Below, piece by piece: positions 17,901 to 27,189 of a DNA stretch of 36,033 nt (its first letter is position 1; the number at the start of each line of letters is the position of its first letter). The translations under genes and the position numbers were made by a program. Below the pieces are notes generated by a model. It was given only the letters and a program-made list of their open reading frames with translations. It had not been told where the DNA came from and made no database searches. The DNA comes from Asparagopsis taxiformis (taxonomy: Eukaryota; Rhodophyta; Florideophyceae; Bonnemaisoniales; Bonnemaisoniaceae): NCBI GenBank assembly GCA_030407315.1, contig JALQPE010000434.1, positions 1 through 36,033 of the forward strand, given 5' to 3'.

Positions 17901-18953
17901 TTTGACTTGGGTCTCATGGAAGAAATTCCTAACCAGGAATTGTTTCGGTACTTTTTGGGAACGTGGGAGGGGGAGGAGGTGCACAAGGACCCTGGGAACC
18001 GGCAGCTGTGGAGTCCCATTGTCAATACAGGGGACGATGAAACAGATGAGAAGAACCGGAATGAGGGGAGGGCTCGCTTCACGTCTACGCGCCACTGCCT
18101 GGTTGACTATGCCGAGAACGATGAGACACATATCGACCGGTTCAAGTTTGTGACGCGGCGAGCCCTGCTGGATGTGTGGTTGGGAATCCTTGTCCGGCTG
18201 ATAGGGCTGGAGGAGTGCGGTTTACCGGGAGAAAAACTTGTCATGCCGGCATCTGGGGGACGGTTTTTGATAACGGGAAAGGGGTGTCCTCGGCAGGTCC
18301 CACACAATGATTTCCCTGTTCCTCCTCGCGACCGCAAAGATCAACTTCCGGGTTACTTTGTTATTGCCAACGGAGATGACCCATTCCCTATCTGGGTGTG
18401 TCCAGGGTCCCACAAGTACGTCTTTTCCAAAGCGCTGGAATTAGATATGTACGCCAAGACGATGAAGCTGAAGAAGGTAATCGTTCCGCCACGTTCAGTC
18501 TTCATCGGTCACGGCCATGTACAACATGCCGGGGCAGGGCATGTCGACAGAGTTGTGTCACACACGACAACGAGGTATCACACGTATTTCAGGAATGCGT
18601 CGTATCCGATTCCCGACAATGTTTCGTTTGGTTTCATCAGGCGGTTGGGATTCGAAGAAGAAGTAATCCCCAATGCTCCGCGCCGGTCTGCCAGGCAAAG
18701 TCAACCGGCACCTGTCAATGTTCGCCACAAGACAGTTGTTCCCATCCCGGTCAAGAAAGATCGTAGGCCGAAGACAGGGCAACTCGGAATCATGCGGATG
18801 AAGACGACAGAAGCTCCCAAGAAGAGAACCCTCACACCGGGTGAAGAATTCATCTTGAGCTATTCAACTCCACGGTTGCTGATAACGCCTATTCTGCCGG
18901 GAGATCCTGAATATGATGAGGACGAAGACGAAGAACAATTTTCCGACGGCTAG
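14997..18953 (+). CDS. ParB-like domain fused to a 2OG-Fe(II) dioxygenase
   Basis: A 1,318-residue intact frame. I chose ATG 14997 (MADTHFSS...) because the 40 upstream in-frame codons look like leader sequence. Residues 150-215 are low-complexity with a thrice-repeated GGTKHPARS. A ParB/sulfiredoxin-like fold carries VIDGLHRLNA at 322-331, then a helical region to about 620. A basic then acidic Gln/Glu-rich disordered part covers about 620-770. The C-terminal phytanoyl-type double-stranded beta-helix shows the iron ligands H1103 and D1105 (PHNDF) and a distal His in GHGHVQHAGAGH (H1177 most likely), with R1193 as candidate 2-oxoglutarate ligand. ParB-like domains accompany DNA-modifying enzymes in many mobile elements, so oxidation of DNA or chromatin is plausible; the substrate is unknown. 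Flanked by R copies 5 and 6, and a decayed relative lies at 1-62. Confidence 0.8.
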   Translation: MADTHFSSLFSTVCGDQVSASAESRGLKRGVDVNLFADVDGAAVHIGTASVSTAGGDVGLPRTLHNHKLPETDEADYIVVRNIATKDKFKDLPFPYMFDGAEGPPETMGGAYAAAFYPWDTRMMRPAAEDGPSDIRTPAAASNFNAATNQASSGRMPSTGPAGEITGSGGTKHPARSVPVSGGTKRPARSARPSSGGTKHPARSNVTEATTQDVTEVDDEPEVAESIREQQGTQITVPKFVTSDYVGEGATVLVRQLVEPAVTLRDVKEDHVEDLRNNMLAVGYVSSSRITVTVLRSQNTHLPADTRLFQNGKFHANANVTVIDGLHRLNAMHSIADDFTRLTRMHRTKLPQDANRLRWVTQPLDVYYLRRKDDSDLQPHEIIHKSAESNHTTGTQLTERSLVRILSSIQQFIRTIAVANNVENAGDLRESDVIRTLFEAQFMGMMNSTNTARRWTRLAIATLKHPVLDEVLRELNNSERRNEIGITHLDHKIVRELLEENFVFVLRGLSEYLNPAHGGRPDGRFDVNDFYTYVRRVTAIANSLYAAYGRPKSIMRKSFLSTEMAIGSVKQPKELQWHLTNAIAMYRGDDRSSEVRMRRRTTRLQDLETNLKEFFNPTLKKKTKARRKRRPSAANVRLTHKKQRNVEHEPASHGIRRRSQRLRSTGSTRLEEEEPVVVQQSAGEEEQAVVDKPTDQQQATASGDEVDEDSARSPDSAVEIVPQDNQRAGATPSNQESVHTASDEEDKQGADEGQVESKGVREVTITFTVPEGVEVDEDGYIVRDSPSEHDLLFDDRMPSLPDDFEVKDRAEGHHLAQRPADVIASVRVGCLPPIELRLLLESVEIDEEGREVRYLKQVAMDPVFEGLHIPEQHRARHLVFEIDTIYPMFFAAWKMAAKAMCEPTSTFLPSRLDFAQVARMSTSWKDSYEAGTGMAYFHNCRTEINERGYTVMHNFADVSYLDASDKFPFDLGLMEEIPNQELFRYFLGTWEGEEVHKDPGNRQLWSPIVNTGDDETDEKNRNEGRARFTSTRHCLVDYAENDETHIDRFKFVTRRALLDVWLGILVRLIGLEECGLPGEKLVMPASGGRFLITGKGCPRQVPHNDFPVPPRDRKDQLPGYFVIANGDDPFPIWVCPGSHKYVFSKALELDMYAKTMKLKKVIVPPRSVFIGHGHVQHAGAGHVDRVVSHTTTRYHTYFRNASYPIPDNVSFGFIRRLGFEEEVIPNAPRRSARQSQPAPVNVRHKTVVPIPVKKDRRPKTGQLGIMRMKTTEAPKKRTLTPGEEFILSYSTPRLLITPILPGDPEYDEDEDEEQFSDG

Positions 18954-19177
18954 ATAGCTTAACAACTACTACTTTGGTAAACAATTATCGAGAATATAAT
19001 CATCTCCTTTATCACTTTCAATCTATGAACCTACTATAATGTACTTCCGTTCCATGCTTTCAAACTAGATTGTCCATTCCCTCGTGGGTTGGAGCATGAT
19101 TTCCAGGACGATTCCCTCACATCTCTAGACTCGATGGTCTATGGTAGAAATAGCAGAACAATTGGGTTTGTACGTGC
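18954..19177 (+). other. 3' flank of the ParB-dioxygenase gene
   Basis: A/T-rich sequence after the stop codon, running to the start of R copy 6. It probably contains the 3' UTR. No gene and no clear terminator or polyadenylation signal could be assigned. Confidence 0.4.
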
Positions 19178-19427
19178 TTCATCGCCTACTTGCTTCCGGT
19201 AATGTGTGGACGTGCACGATACACGATCAACCTGAAATGGACGTCCGGTGGATGTCCAGCTCAGATGCATTGCTGGCCAGCCCAGAAATTCTAAAATTTC
19301 GGGCAGAAAAATATTGCAAAAATCAACGATTTGGGCGGTTGATTGTGCCGTACGGCACACCCCCATCTCAAAAACATGTTCACATGTGCATGTTTTTGAG
19401 AATAGCCCAAATTTTAATTCAAATCAG
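19178..19427 (+). repeat. R repeat copy 6
   Basis: A long R-family copy in the same orientation as copies 2-5. Palindrome at 19344-19359, hairpin intact. With copy 5 it forms a direct pair bracketing the ParB-dioxygenase gene. Confidence 0.92.
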
Positions 19428-19611
19428 GGTGTCTAATTTGGCCACAGCGGCCCCAGGAACCGGCCGCCGCCCCGAGTGGGGGCTATCACTGGCGTCTGTA
19501 AGCACTAACTGTAAGGCTAAATGGCGTCTCACGAAGGGTCGATTTCAGGCTCAACATGTCAGGGACAGGTCTTGGTCCTTGTTTCATCATGGTCCCGCCC
19601 CACTCTCTCAC
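19428..19611 (+). repeat. Spacer repeat S, copy 3
   Basis: The third S unit, closest to copy 1 (TGTAAGGCTAAATGGCGTCT, AGGGACAGGTCTTGGTCCTT). It joins R copy 6 to the truncated R copy 7. Confidence 0.85.
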
Positions 19612-19688
19612 GACCAACCTGAAATGGACGTCCGGTGGATGCCCAGCTCGATTGCATTGCTGGCCAGCCCAGAAATTCTAAAATTTCC
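19612..19688 (+). repeat. R repeat copy 7, truncated
   Basis: It begins like copies 4 and 5 (CTGAAATGGACGTCCGGTGGATG) and stops after CCAGAAATTCTAAAATTTC, losing the palindrome and hairpin. It marks the right border of the R-associated block. Confidence 0.85.
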
Positions 19689-19689
19689 G

Positions 19690-20466
19690 AAAAATCAATT
19701 TGGTGGCCCAGCATCTCCTGTGCCGAAAATTCCCGCAGTCACTTCTGATATACTATATCGTAGTAGTAGTAGTCTAGACGTGTTTCGCACTTGTACGCAT
19801 CAGGGAAGGCGTCACGGAAGGTTGAGACTACGCTACTTGTGTACCGCGTCGTCCGAAATAGCAAGTAGTGTTTGTTGTATAGTTGTGGAGTATGCGTCTA
19901 GTGGTTTGTAAAGCTTGCAGAACGGGATAGGGATGTGGGTGGCCCTATTTTATGAATACATGAGTACCAATATTCAGGGTTGACAAAGCGGAAAGTCATA
20001 GGCTCGTACATGTTTGAGATTGCATAGTGGAGAAAATATTTACATCGAAATTTACATGGAGCAGATGAAGGTTTTAAGGATGAGGTATGAGAGGAAGAAA
20101 ATTCTTCTGTGGTATGAGGATGTGTTCTGTGGAGGGATGCAATCTTGGGATGGTACAGGGGGAGGTGGAAATGTACGGAGTGCGGGTTTAGATTGGAGTG
20201 TGATTCGGAGAGGAGTGCCGACAAGCATATTATGGGGATTGGGGAGACGCTGCGGGGTGTTGGGGTAGTGAGGGCGGAGGAGGTGTTTAGGTGGGACCGT
20301 AGGAGGGTGCGGTTGAAGTCGCCGAGAGGAGGGGGTTTTAGGAAAGTGAGGAGAAAGAGGGGGAGGGGGTGGCGTCTGTTCTGGCTGTGGTGAGTGGGGA
20401 TGTGATGGAGAAGAAGGGGGTTATTGTATTTGGGGAGGGAGGGGAGTGGGAGGAAGGGTGCGAAGT
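19690..20466. other. Left flank of the LTR element, G-rich, no gene assigned
   Basis: From about 20100 the plus strand becomes strongly G/A-rich, which opens long frames of Pro/Ser-rich composition on the minus strand. On the plus strand, 20145-20393 could encode WKCTECGFRLECDSERSADK followed by HI, a zinc-finger-like pattern, then an Arg-rich tail. The same composition resumes at 34969, so the retroelement split one G-rich locus. It may be an interrupted gene or low-complexity DNA; I cannot decide. Confidence 0.35.
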
Positions 20467-20471
20467 GGGGG
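20467..20471. repeat. Target-site duplication, left (GGGGG)
   Basis: Five G residues directly precede the left LTR and recur directly after the right LTR at 34969-34973. A 5-bp duplication is the usual length for Ty3/gypsy integration. The evidence is weakened because the locus is G-rich. Confidence 0.7.
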
Positions 20472-20802
20472 TGTCGTCTCGTAAGTAGCAATGCCGACGC
20501 AAACGTAACGTCAGACAAGAGGTTGGTAGAGCTAGTGGGTAGTTAGGTTAGACACTAGAACCGGGAAGGTCACCGGCGCAGAGCCGCCGGAGCTAACGCT
20601 CCCCTCTCGCTCCGCGCCCGTGTTCCACACCTTTATTCAGTAAAATTCCGAAATAGTTCGGCGCCGCGAGAAAAGGCTAAAAGTTTCAAATTATCTCTAA
20701 AAGTCCAATTACAGCAATGCTAGAGAGCTTACATGGCCAGCCTGCACTGTAAGGGTGATACAGGCTTATAGTATTCCCTGTTGTGACGTTCACTATACTA
20801 CA
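20472..20802 (-). repeat. 3' LTR
   Basis: 331 bp, in element orientation TGTAGTATAGTGAACG...CTTACGAGACGACA. It matches 34638-34968 at every base I compared. Confidence 0.95.
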
Positions 20803-20814
20803 CGCCCCCCTCGC
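20803..20814 (-). other. Polypurine tract
   Basis: On the minus strand GCGAGGGGGGCG lies directly before the TG of the 3' LTR, the expected position and composition for the plus-strand primer of reverse transcription. Confidence 0.65.
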
Positions 20815-21039
20815 TAAGGCCGAGAGACCTCGCGAGCTATCACTGAGTCGAGTAGTCAGTCTCCCATGCCCGAGTATAATTCGATAGCGGCTGTAACCAG
20901 CGTCCCTGGGGCGAGACGTAGTTCTCCCTTAGTGCCTCTCTGAAAACGCATATGCGACAGTTAATAGACAATTTTTCCGTGACGCTCGCTTTCCATAAGG
21001 TTGCCAATTTGCGCCAGATAGCATGCATATGTCAAGAGG

Positions 21040-21225
21040 GATCGGGACGAGATCGACGTCGTGATGATTGTGAGATTTGCCCAGCTGGATCGTTCAATTC
21101 ACGATTCGGCAACGGTCGGTTCTCAAACCGTGTCCCCTGTGATTCTGGAACTTTCAAAGCTAATACCGGACAGCCTCAATGCCAGGTATGTCCCGTTGGA
21201 TCTTCCTCCAGATCGGGTGCAGTTC
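21040..21225 (+). pseudogene. Fragment of a GCC2/GCC3 (ephrin-receptor-like) cysteine-rich domain
   Basis: The plus strand encodes CEICPAGSFNSRFGNG..., ...CDSGTFKANTGQPQC and CQVCPVGSSS, the C-x2-C-P-x-G-t-f-s...G repeat of GCC2/GCC3 extracellular cysteine-rich domains. Only about one and a half repeats are present, with no start codon, signal peptide or membrane segment. It lies inside the LTR element in the opposite orientation to gag-pol, so I read it as a captured exon-sized fragment. Confidence 0.6.
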
Positions 21226-21246
21226 TTGTTCTATGCTGCTTCCAGC

Positions 21247-22566
21247 CTACGAGTTGCTGTTTTCGTCGGCACGATTCGATATGCGCGGTAGGATAGGCTC
21301 TTGTGATATGTTACGTCTTGGTTTTTCCTCAGTGATGTATTCCAGTACGTTTACAACGCCTTCATCTCGCAATATCCATAATTCACTCCATTCGCGTATG
21401 TGCAATATATGTTTGGCACGGTTTTCTAGCGTGCCGATTATATTCGAAACACCACCCCTGACAGCTTTCACGGCGTAACTCAGCTGTTCGCATGAAAGCG
21501 GGAACCCATTATCAGTAGCCTCGTCAACAACAGCGCGTCCATGCTTGACTTGTTCTCCGGTGTCAAGGTCTCATGATATACAATCCGTTGACCACGCATC
21601 GTCCCAATTTCGTAGTTCTTCCGACGCTACGTCAAGCACATACACATCGTATTTGCCCTGTGTAAAAGCCACCAAGTGACGCTCATTCGACACAGCAATA
21701 TGGCAAGAATAAAATTCAAATGGCGGTCGGCAGGTTATCAATGGTTGATATCTTCCCTCTGCAACATTGACCACACTCCGAATATCGAAGCAGCTTCTCT
21801 TTGCACCATAACAAACCACAGTCTCATCATCTGCTGATTTTGCAATTCTTCCAACGTCAACGACAATTATATACTCCGTCTCTCCACATGCAACGTCCCC
21901 GACCGGCGTCTCCTCCGCATCCCAGACGAACAAAACCTCGCCAGTAAGAGCGAGCAATTCATCATCTTCGTCACTGGCACACAACGAGCGCACGACATGC
22001 ATGCGTGAATCTCCAAATCTGTGGCGCAAGGTCACGCCGTACGACGGGTTACTCACGTCCCAGACGACAATCTGCGCATGACTTGCGGTGTAGAGCACAT
22101 CGCAAGCGGCATTGAACGCGATGGCCTCGACGCGATTGCTATGCATTGTTAACGGGGCGCAAAATCGGCTGTCGATTGTGCAAGTTCCAAATGTGAATGG
22201 AGCCGTCGCGTGACGAAAACACCATCAACGACCCGTTGGTAGAAAATTACACGCAATAAATCACACCATGTTGACTCTGATGTGTTTGTCCGATCGAATC
22301 GAGTGTTCGACTATTCCAGAATCGCATCGTGTGATCCCATGAAGCAGATGCGAGTAGATGATCGTTTTGTCCGATCGCTAGTCGTGAGCTTTCCAGATTT
22401 TCGTGATATGTTCCGCCGCGACGTCGAGTAGTAACAGACGACCAGTTGTCGTGCTCATGATCATGTGTTTCGGCTCTTGTAACAGCATGGCGGTGATCCA
22501 TTCGTTCGACTCCAAACAGTTGACTGAAAAACTCTGCACTCTTTCCTCATTTCTCCACACGGTCAC
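21247..22566 (-). pseudogene. Captured WD40-repeat gene fragment (disrupted)
   Basis: Several WD40 blades can be read on the minus strand: VTVWRNEERVQSF and TTTGRLLLLDVA (about 22380-22566); LASASWDHTMRFWNSRTL (about 22300-22355); SSRDGSIHIWNL (about 22160-22210); and LYTASHAQIVVWDVSNPS onward from 22146. A frameshift near 22380-22395 and a stop (TAA) near 22244 interrupt it, and a further frame change near 22146 leads into the last long part. After a TGA at 21571-21573 the frame stays open for another ~108 codons to 21247. Such propellers serve as protein-interaction scaffolds. I cannot tell which WD40 family this was. Upstream it is joined to the SCYL1-like fragment. Confidence 0.6.
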
Positions 22567-23625
22567 CTCACCGTTCTCATCATCGTCTTCCTCATTAGCT
22601 TCCTCGCCATCAAATCCAGTGTCGAAACTTCCTGCTGTTAATGGCGTTGCCGAAAATGCCGCTGGAGCTGCTGCCGCCGAACCATTCGCACTGCCCCATG
22701 TGTCAGAGGATACACCTGTAGTTACAGATGTGGGTGCTCGTACACTTGTACTGCCACGCGATTCGCTTTCCATCCCTGCGGAGGTAGTGCCCGGTTTTGA
22801 CTATGCGCTTTTCCTAAAGTCTTCAGATGAGATGCCAGTCGACGTCCCTTTTGTAGTACTAGTCGGCTCCGTCGTATTATTAAGAAGAGCAGCCGTCAGT
22901 GAACCAAGACCCCAGTCAGTGGACGATGTAGTAGCAGAATTTGCGCTTCTTGCTCCTCCACCGTTTTGCACTGCTTCACTTGCAGTGGACTCTTCTACCC
23001 GCAGCATTTTCTCATGATTCGCGGACAGCTTTTTCTCAAAGTCGGAAAGCACAGAGAAGGCCAATTTTCTTACATCGCTATTAGTAATGGCGCTACAGCG
23101 GGCAGTAAACGGGACGCAACGTCTTAACTGAATACATTTCAGTAGTGATCAGAAAAGCATTAATACCCGCAGAACGAGCAACTGGAAATGGATCTTTAAG
23201 TGATCTCGAAAATGCGGCCACAAGCACCTTGTTCCTCGCAGTCTAACTCAAATGCGGCGCGAGTTTGCCCAGACACACTGTTGTGTTGGTTCGAATTGCA
23301 GGCTGCGAATCAACTTGTAAACGCGCAAAGTGCGACATAAGCACCGAGTTGAGGTTTTTGTCCGATAGCTTTGGTGATACGCTTAGCACAGCTTTGACGG
23401 CTTCATCACGCAGCGCGGGTGCTTGCATGTCCTGAAATGACGCGCACATCGCAGGGAATATAACGTCGTTCATAGCGCTGTCATCGAAGCTCTGTACGAA
23501 CAAATCAATTTGTCCGTACAACTCGACCTTGAGATTGCGTTCCAAATTTTGATTTCCAAACCAGCCCGTGACGAATTTCTTCATAACAAGCTTTGAATAA
23601 TCCTCTTCGCTCCATATTTCCCTTG
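22567..23625 (-). pseudogene. Captured SCYL1-like HEAT-repeat fragment (disrupted)
   Basis: This resembles the HEAT-repeat half of SCY1-like pseudokinases (SCYL1), which act in COPI and tRNA trafficking. Recognisable blocks are EEDYSKLVMKKFV, SPKLSDKNLNSVLMSHFARL and RTNTTVCLGKL (to 23246), then AAFSRSLKDPFPVARSAG beyond a TAG at 23243-23245. After a frameshift near 23090-23110 come DVRKLAFSVLSDFEKKL and an Asp/Gly/Ser/Thr-rich tail (WGLGSLTAALL) with a further in-frame TAG at 22801-22803. The kinase-like N-terminal half is missing. At its 5' side it is joined in frame to a TPR/Sel1-like segment, and at its 3' side to WD40 sequence at about 22560; both junctions are approximate. Confidence 0.7.
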
Positions 23626-24634
23626 CGAGTTGTACCATGGAAAGACAATGCCAATTCTCCTTGGTGGCTTCCTCGCACAAGTCGAGAACACACGGAATGG
23701 TTTCTGGTCCCGGAGTATCGATGAGGAGTATCTTGGCATAAATGGCCAGGACACCTTCATTATTGCTCTTATTGACCAACATCTCACCAAGCTGAATTGC
23801 CAGCGGAGGATTCCTAGCAACCTCTGGAGTGCCACAAGCCAAGTCTTCGGCGAGTGAGCGCACGGTAAAGGCGTCGAGCTCTTCGGGTTGCATATCACAT
23901 GTCCGCTTACAAAGTTTGATAGCACGATTGACATTGTGCAAACTCGGCGTCCCGGATAGCAATGCCCTAGCAAGGGTGCACATTGCGTATAAATTGTTCG
24001 GTTTCTCAGCAATACACAACTCACAGAGATGTATTGCAAGAGATGCGTTACGCGGAATACGCAGTGTACCACTGGCCAGTTTCCTCGCTAGACGCAGGAC
24101 GTTGGCGCATGGACCAAACTTGATTTGGGCCTTGCATAACTCGACGGCCCGATTCTTGTCCACCACAGCGGCGTCCTGAGACACAAGGGTCTCTGCTAAT
24201 GGACGGATTGATTGTCGATCGTTACATTTGTCCACAAGTAGTCCGTACATGCGCACGGCGAGATGCACGTTTCGTTTCACAAGGGATGAGTCATTCGCAA
24301 TCGTATCGGCAAGTTGACGCGCTTGACGAACGACGCCGCCATATTGGAGACTGCGCTCGAAAAAGACCATGGCGCGCTGTATGGGATCATCATCCGGCAC
24401 GGCAGACAGGTACACTTCTGCGAACGCGATATTTGCAGCTGGGAGGTCTTGTTTGTCGCTGCATAATTTGAGCAGATGCATGCCGGGCTGCACATCTTGT
24501 TCCATATCGCATTCGCCGGCAATAATATGTTTTGCAAAATCCAACACGGCATGCGTATGCGCACAGGTTTGAATAAATGTCTCCAAGAGCTGCACGGCAT
24601 GTGACACATCCCTTTGCACGCCCCGCAACTGGAT
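23626..24634 (-). pseudogene. Captured TPR/Sel1-like repeat fragment, open frame
   Basis: About 335 residues of helical repeats of roughly 35-40 residues, each with a core like ARxLASGTLRIPRNASLAIHL, RALLSGTPSLHNVNRAIKL or DLACGTPEVARNPPLAIQLG. This is a Sel1/TPR-type solenoid in which 'rnp.lAi.L.E' recurs. The frame is open from 24628 (a TTG, with no ATG near the junction) to 23246, running without a break into the SCYL1-like part. The chimeric frame totals 461 codons. At its 5' edge it abuts the end of the oxysterol-binding protein, in another frame. It is presumably a piece of a larger host protein. Confidence 0.6.
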
Positions 24635-26840
24635 CTAATTCCTTCTTGAACCATACTAGTTCCCATTTTTCCCCCGCCTCATCCAAGACTCGACGGCATT
24701 CTCGCTGGCCTTCTTCCAACGCAACTTTGTATTTCGTTGCAAGTTCATACTGTCCATTCTCAAGTGCCCGTTGATCAGGTCGTAATCGACTATCCGTTGG
24801 TGCAACCACGTCACGCTCCTCATCCTTAGCAGGGCTATTGAGCGAGATTTCCCACTTGGTCAAGTTGTGCGATTGAGATGCACTTTGGTACGGCCGTTTC
24901 TCCACCGCCCAGATAAGTTTTCGCTTTCCCTTCCCAACGTCTTCGTACAATGCTGTAGTCCAGATGCCACTCATTTTGATTTTCAGCTTTCCAATCGCGT
25001 CGAATACCTGGCCTTTAACACCAGCGAATGATTTGGAATCGCTGAGCCATCCCGTTTTGACAAATCTCACAACGCATCGTCCGCCATTGGTCCTGTTCAC
25101 AATTTCCATTTCACCATAGTTATCCAACTACATGTGACCGACCACAATGTTGTGGACGCAGGATGTGACCTGCTCAAAAGCGTAATGATCACCGTACTTT
25201 GGAATCTCGGTGTGATGTAATCCGCATGGGAATACCTCGAGGCTCTTTTCCCAAAACTTGTTCTTCACCTCCGCTGAATTGTAATACTTCCACGAGGCGC
25301 CAGAAACTTCTGAATAGCATGCTGAAAATGGCGCATGATGCGAAACCTGCTCTGCAATAAATCGTAGTCTGTTTCCTTTCTCAGACATAACGAGGGGTGC
25401 TGTCTCGCCCAGCAATGGATTGAAAGGTTTTCCTAATCGTCCCAGCGTCGAACTATAATGCGAGGCGATCATCGCTGCAACGTACATGAGCCTTCTTTTT
25501 GGATCCTCCTTGGCCGCAGCTTGGTACAAAAATTCGGAATACTCAATATCCTCTACTATCCGCTGCAGGAACGAAATCCGTTCGTTTAGAGATATTGGCA
25601 TGCTGATTTTCGATATATCCTTGCCGATGGAATCTTTGAGAAATCCAAACACATTGGTTTTTTTCCTTGCCTTCCTGCAGTGGTGGAAGGGTAGTTCGGA
25701 TGGCGGAATAGCCGCGCCATAAACGCACGTTACTGACGCGTCGAACTGTTTCGAAATCAGTGGTGTCCATGACAGGCAAGCCGTTAATTTCATTGAGGTC
25801 CCGCACGTTAATTTCAGTAGCGGAACGACGGCTGGTTGCACGCGACAATGCGTCCAAAAATAAAGTATCATCATCATCTTCATCGTCGTCTTGAGGATGA
25901 TCGCCCCTTTGCAACTTCTGTAATTGATTAGTTGTCATCATCGATATTGTTATCGGTAAACACTTCAGCAAGGGTCGTAACGAACGTGTGTTCCGTTGTT
26001 GGCCAACAATTGTCCATCGACAACCCATTTCGATCAACAATGGGATAACACGCGTCTCAATTCAGAAATAATGGCGTTACGACTTGCCTGCGCCTCCTTG
26101 AGGCCATCGCCATCTAAAACGGACTCCTCACTGTCATAACTTTTGTCGGTGGTTGATGAACTAACTTTCTCAGCCAGCGATGGCTGCACATCAGGGTGGG
26201 GTGCATGCTTGGCGTGTAGGACTACCTTTTGTATGATCACTTTGAAATATAGATTGGAAGATTTCAACACATCTACCCATTCATCACGCTGTTGCTGGGT
26301 ATGCGCTCTAATGTGATAAACTTCATTGCCGACGTCGATAGCAAATCTAGTATCATCGGAATCGTCCGGACAGATGACAGCAAATAGCAAATTAATAGTG
26401 CCGCGCACATCGCTTTCCTTCTCGTCCTTGCTAGCGGCCCTGCGCAAGCGATGGATACGTTTCTTTTTCTTCTTACGCTCGGCGCGGTCATCGTCAATCG
26501 AAGCATCGGGATGGCCCTCGGGAAGAGTACTATATAAGAGAAGGCCGTTTTCCAAGGTGAATTTGCAGTACTTCCACCGCTTAAGCACGTTGGTATATTT
26601 GTGCAACACGGCGGATTTGGAGGGCGCTACATCCACGGTATCGACAAGGGCGCGCAGTTGGGTCTTGGGAAGCGAGAGGGTGACATGATCGTCATTGCTG
26701 GAAGGGCGGCGACGATGGACGACTTTCCTGGGTCGCTGCATGGCAATACGAAGAGGTTTCGGACACGGACACAAAGTATGGCGCATTGTAGATGGGTCCA
26801 ATCCGACGAATGATGTTGAACTAGCTTCCGCGTCCCGCAA
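24635..26840 (-). pseudogene. Captured oxysterol-binding-protein-related (PH-ORP) gene, disrupted
   Basis: This is a nearly complete OSBP-related protein read leftward from 26840. A PH domain (LKRWKYCKFTLENGLLLYST to RDEWVDVLKSS, about 26270-26590) comes first, then a linker, then the ORP lipid-transfer domain: NVFGFLKDSIGKDIS, GKPFNPLLGETAPL, the fingerprint as EQVSHHAP (25330-25352; usual EQVSHHPP), NYGEMEIVNRTNG and PTDSRLRPDQRALENG. Known ORPs exchange sterols or PI4P at membrane contacts. Lesions include a frame change after the PH part near 26034, a frameshift at the T7 run 25658-25664, and TAG at 25128-25130 where the family has Trp (HM*LDNYGEM). Pro-to-Arg and Pro-to-Ala changes in conserved motifs support loss of function. 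No introns are visible, consistent with capture through RNA. Confidence 0.85.
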
Positions 26841-27189
26841 AAAAACTGCAGTTATGAGTTGTCAGCTCGACAACGTCCAGAATTTCGCTGCGTGAGCGCA
26901 CAGATAAGTGTGCAGCTTTTGCCGATCGACCTGTTTCAACAGACGTCGCGTAGATACTGTTCATGCGGAAGTTGGAACCATTTTTGAGAACGGCTACCAG
27001 TTGCATGTGATACACGCTGTGCATTGGCGGGATATATCAAATCAGGACATCGACTGGGAAAATTGTCGAGATGCAAATGACGGTAAAATGGATTAAGAAC
27101 GATAAAGGCGCTGTTTCGTCACGCGGCATCCACAGCGTCGCACTCGCTGGCGGTAACTGTGGTACGCGGCAAGCAATGTGCGACGTTGA
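26841..27189. other. Unassigned segment inside the LTR element
   Basis: About 350 bp between the oxysterol-binding-protein fragment and the NDUFAF7-like fragment. Open frames of 62-67 codons exist on both strands, but I recognise no family. It may be one more captured piece or original 3' sequence of the retroelement. Confidence 0.35.

Noticed and set aside
19898..20518. 206-codon minus-strand protein
   Set aside because: It is rich in Pro/Ser/His because the opposite strand is G/A-rich, and its first residues are read from the LTR, so the frame exists only because of the insertion.
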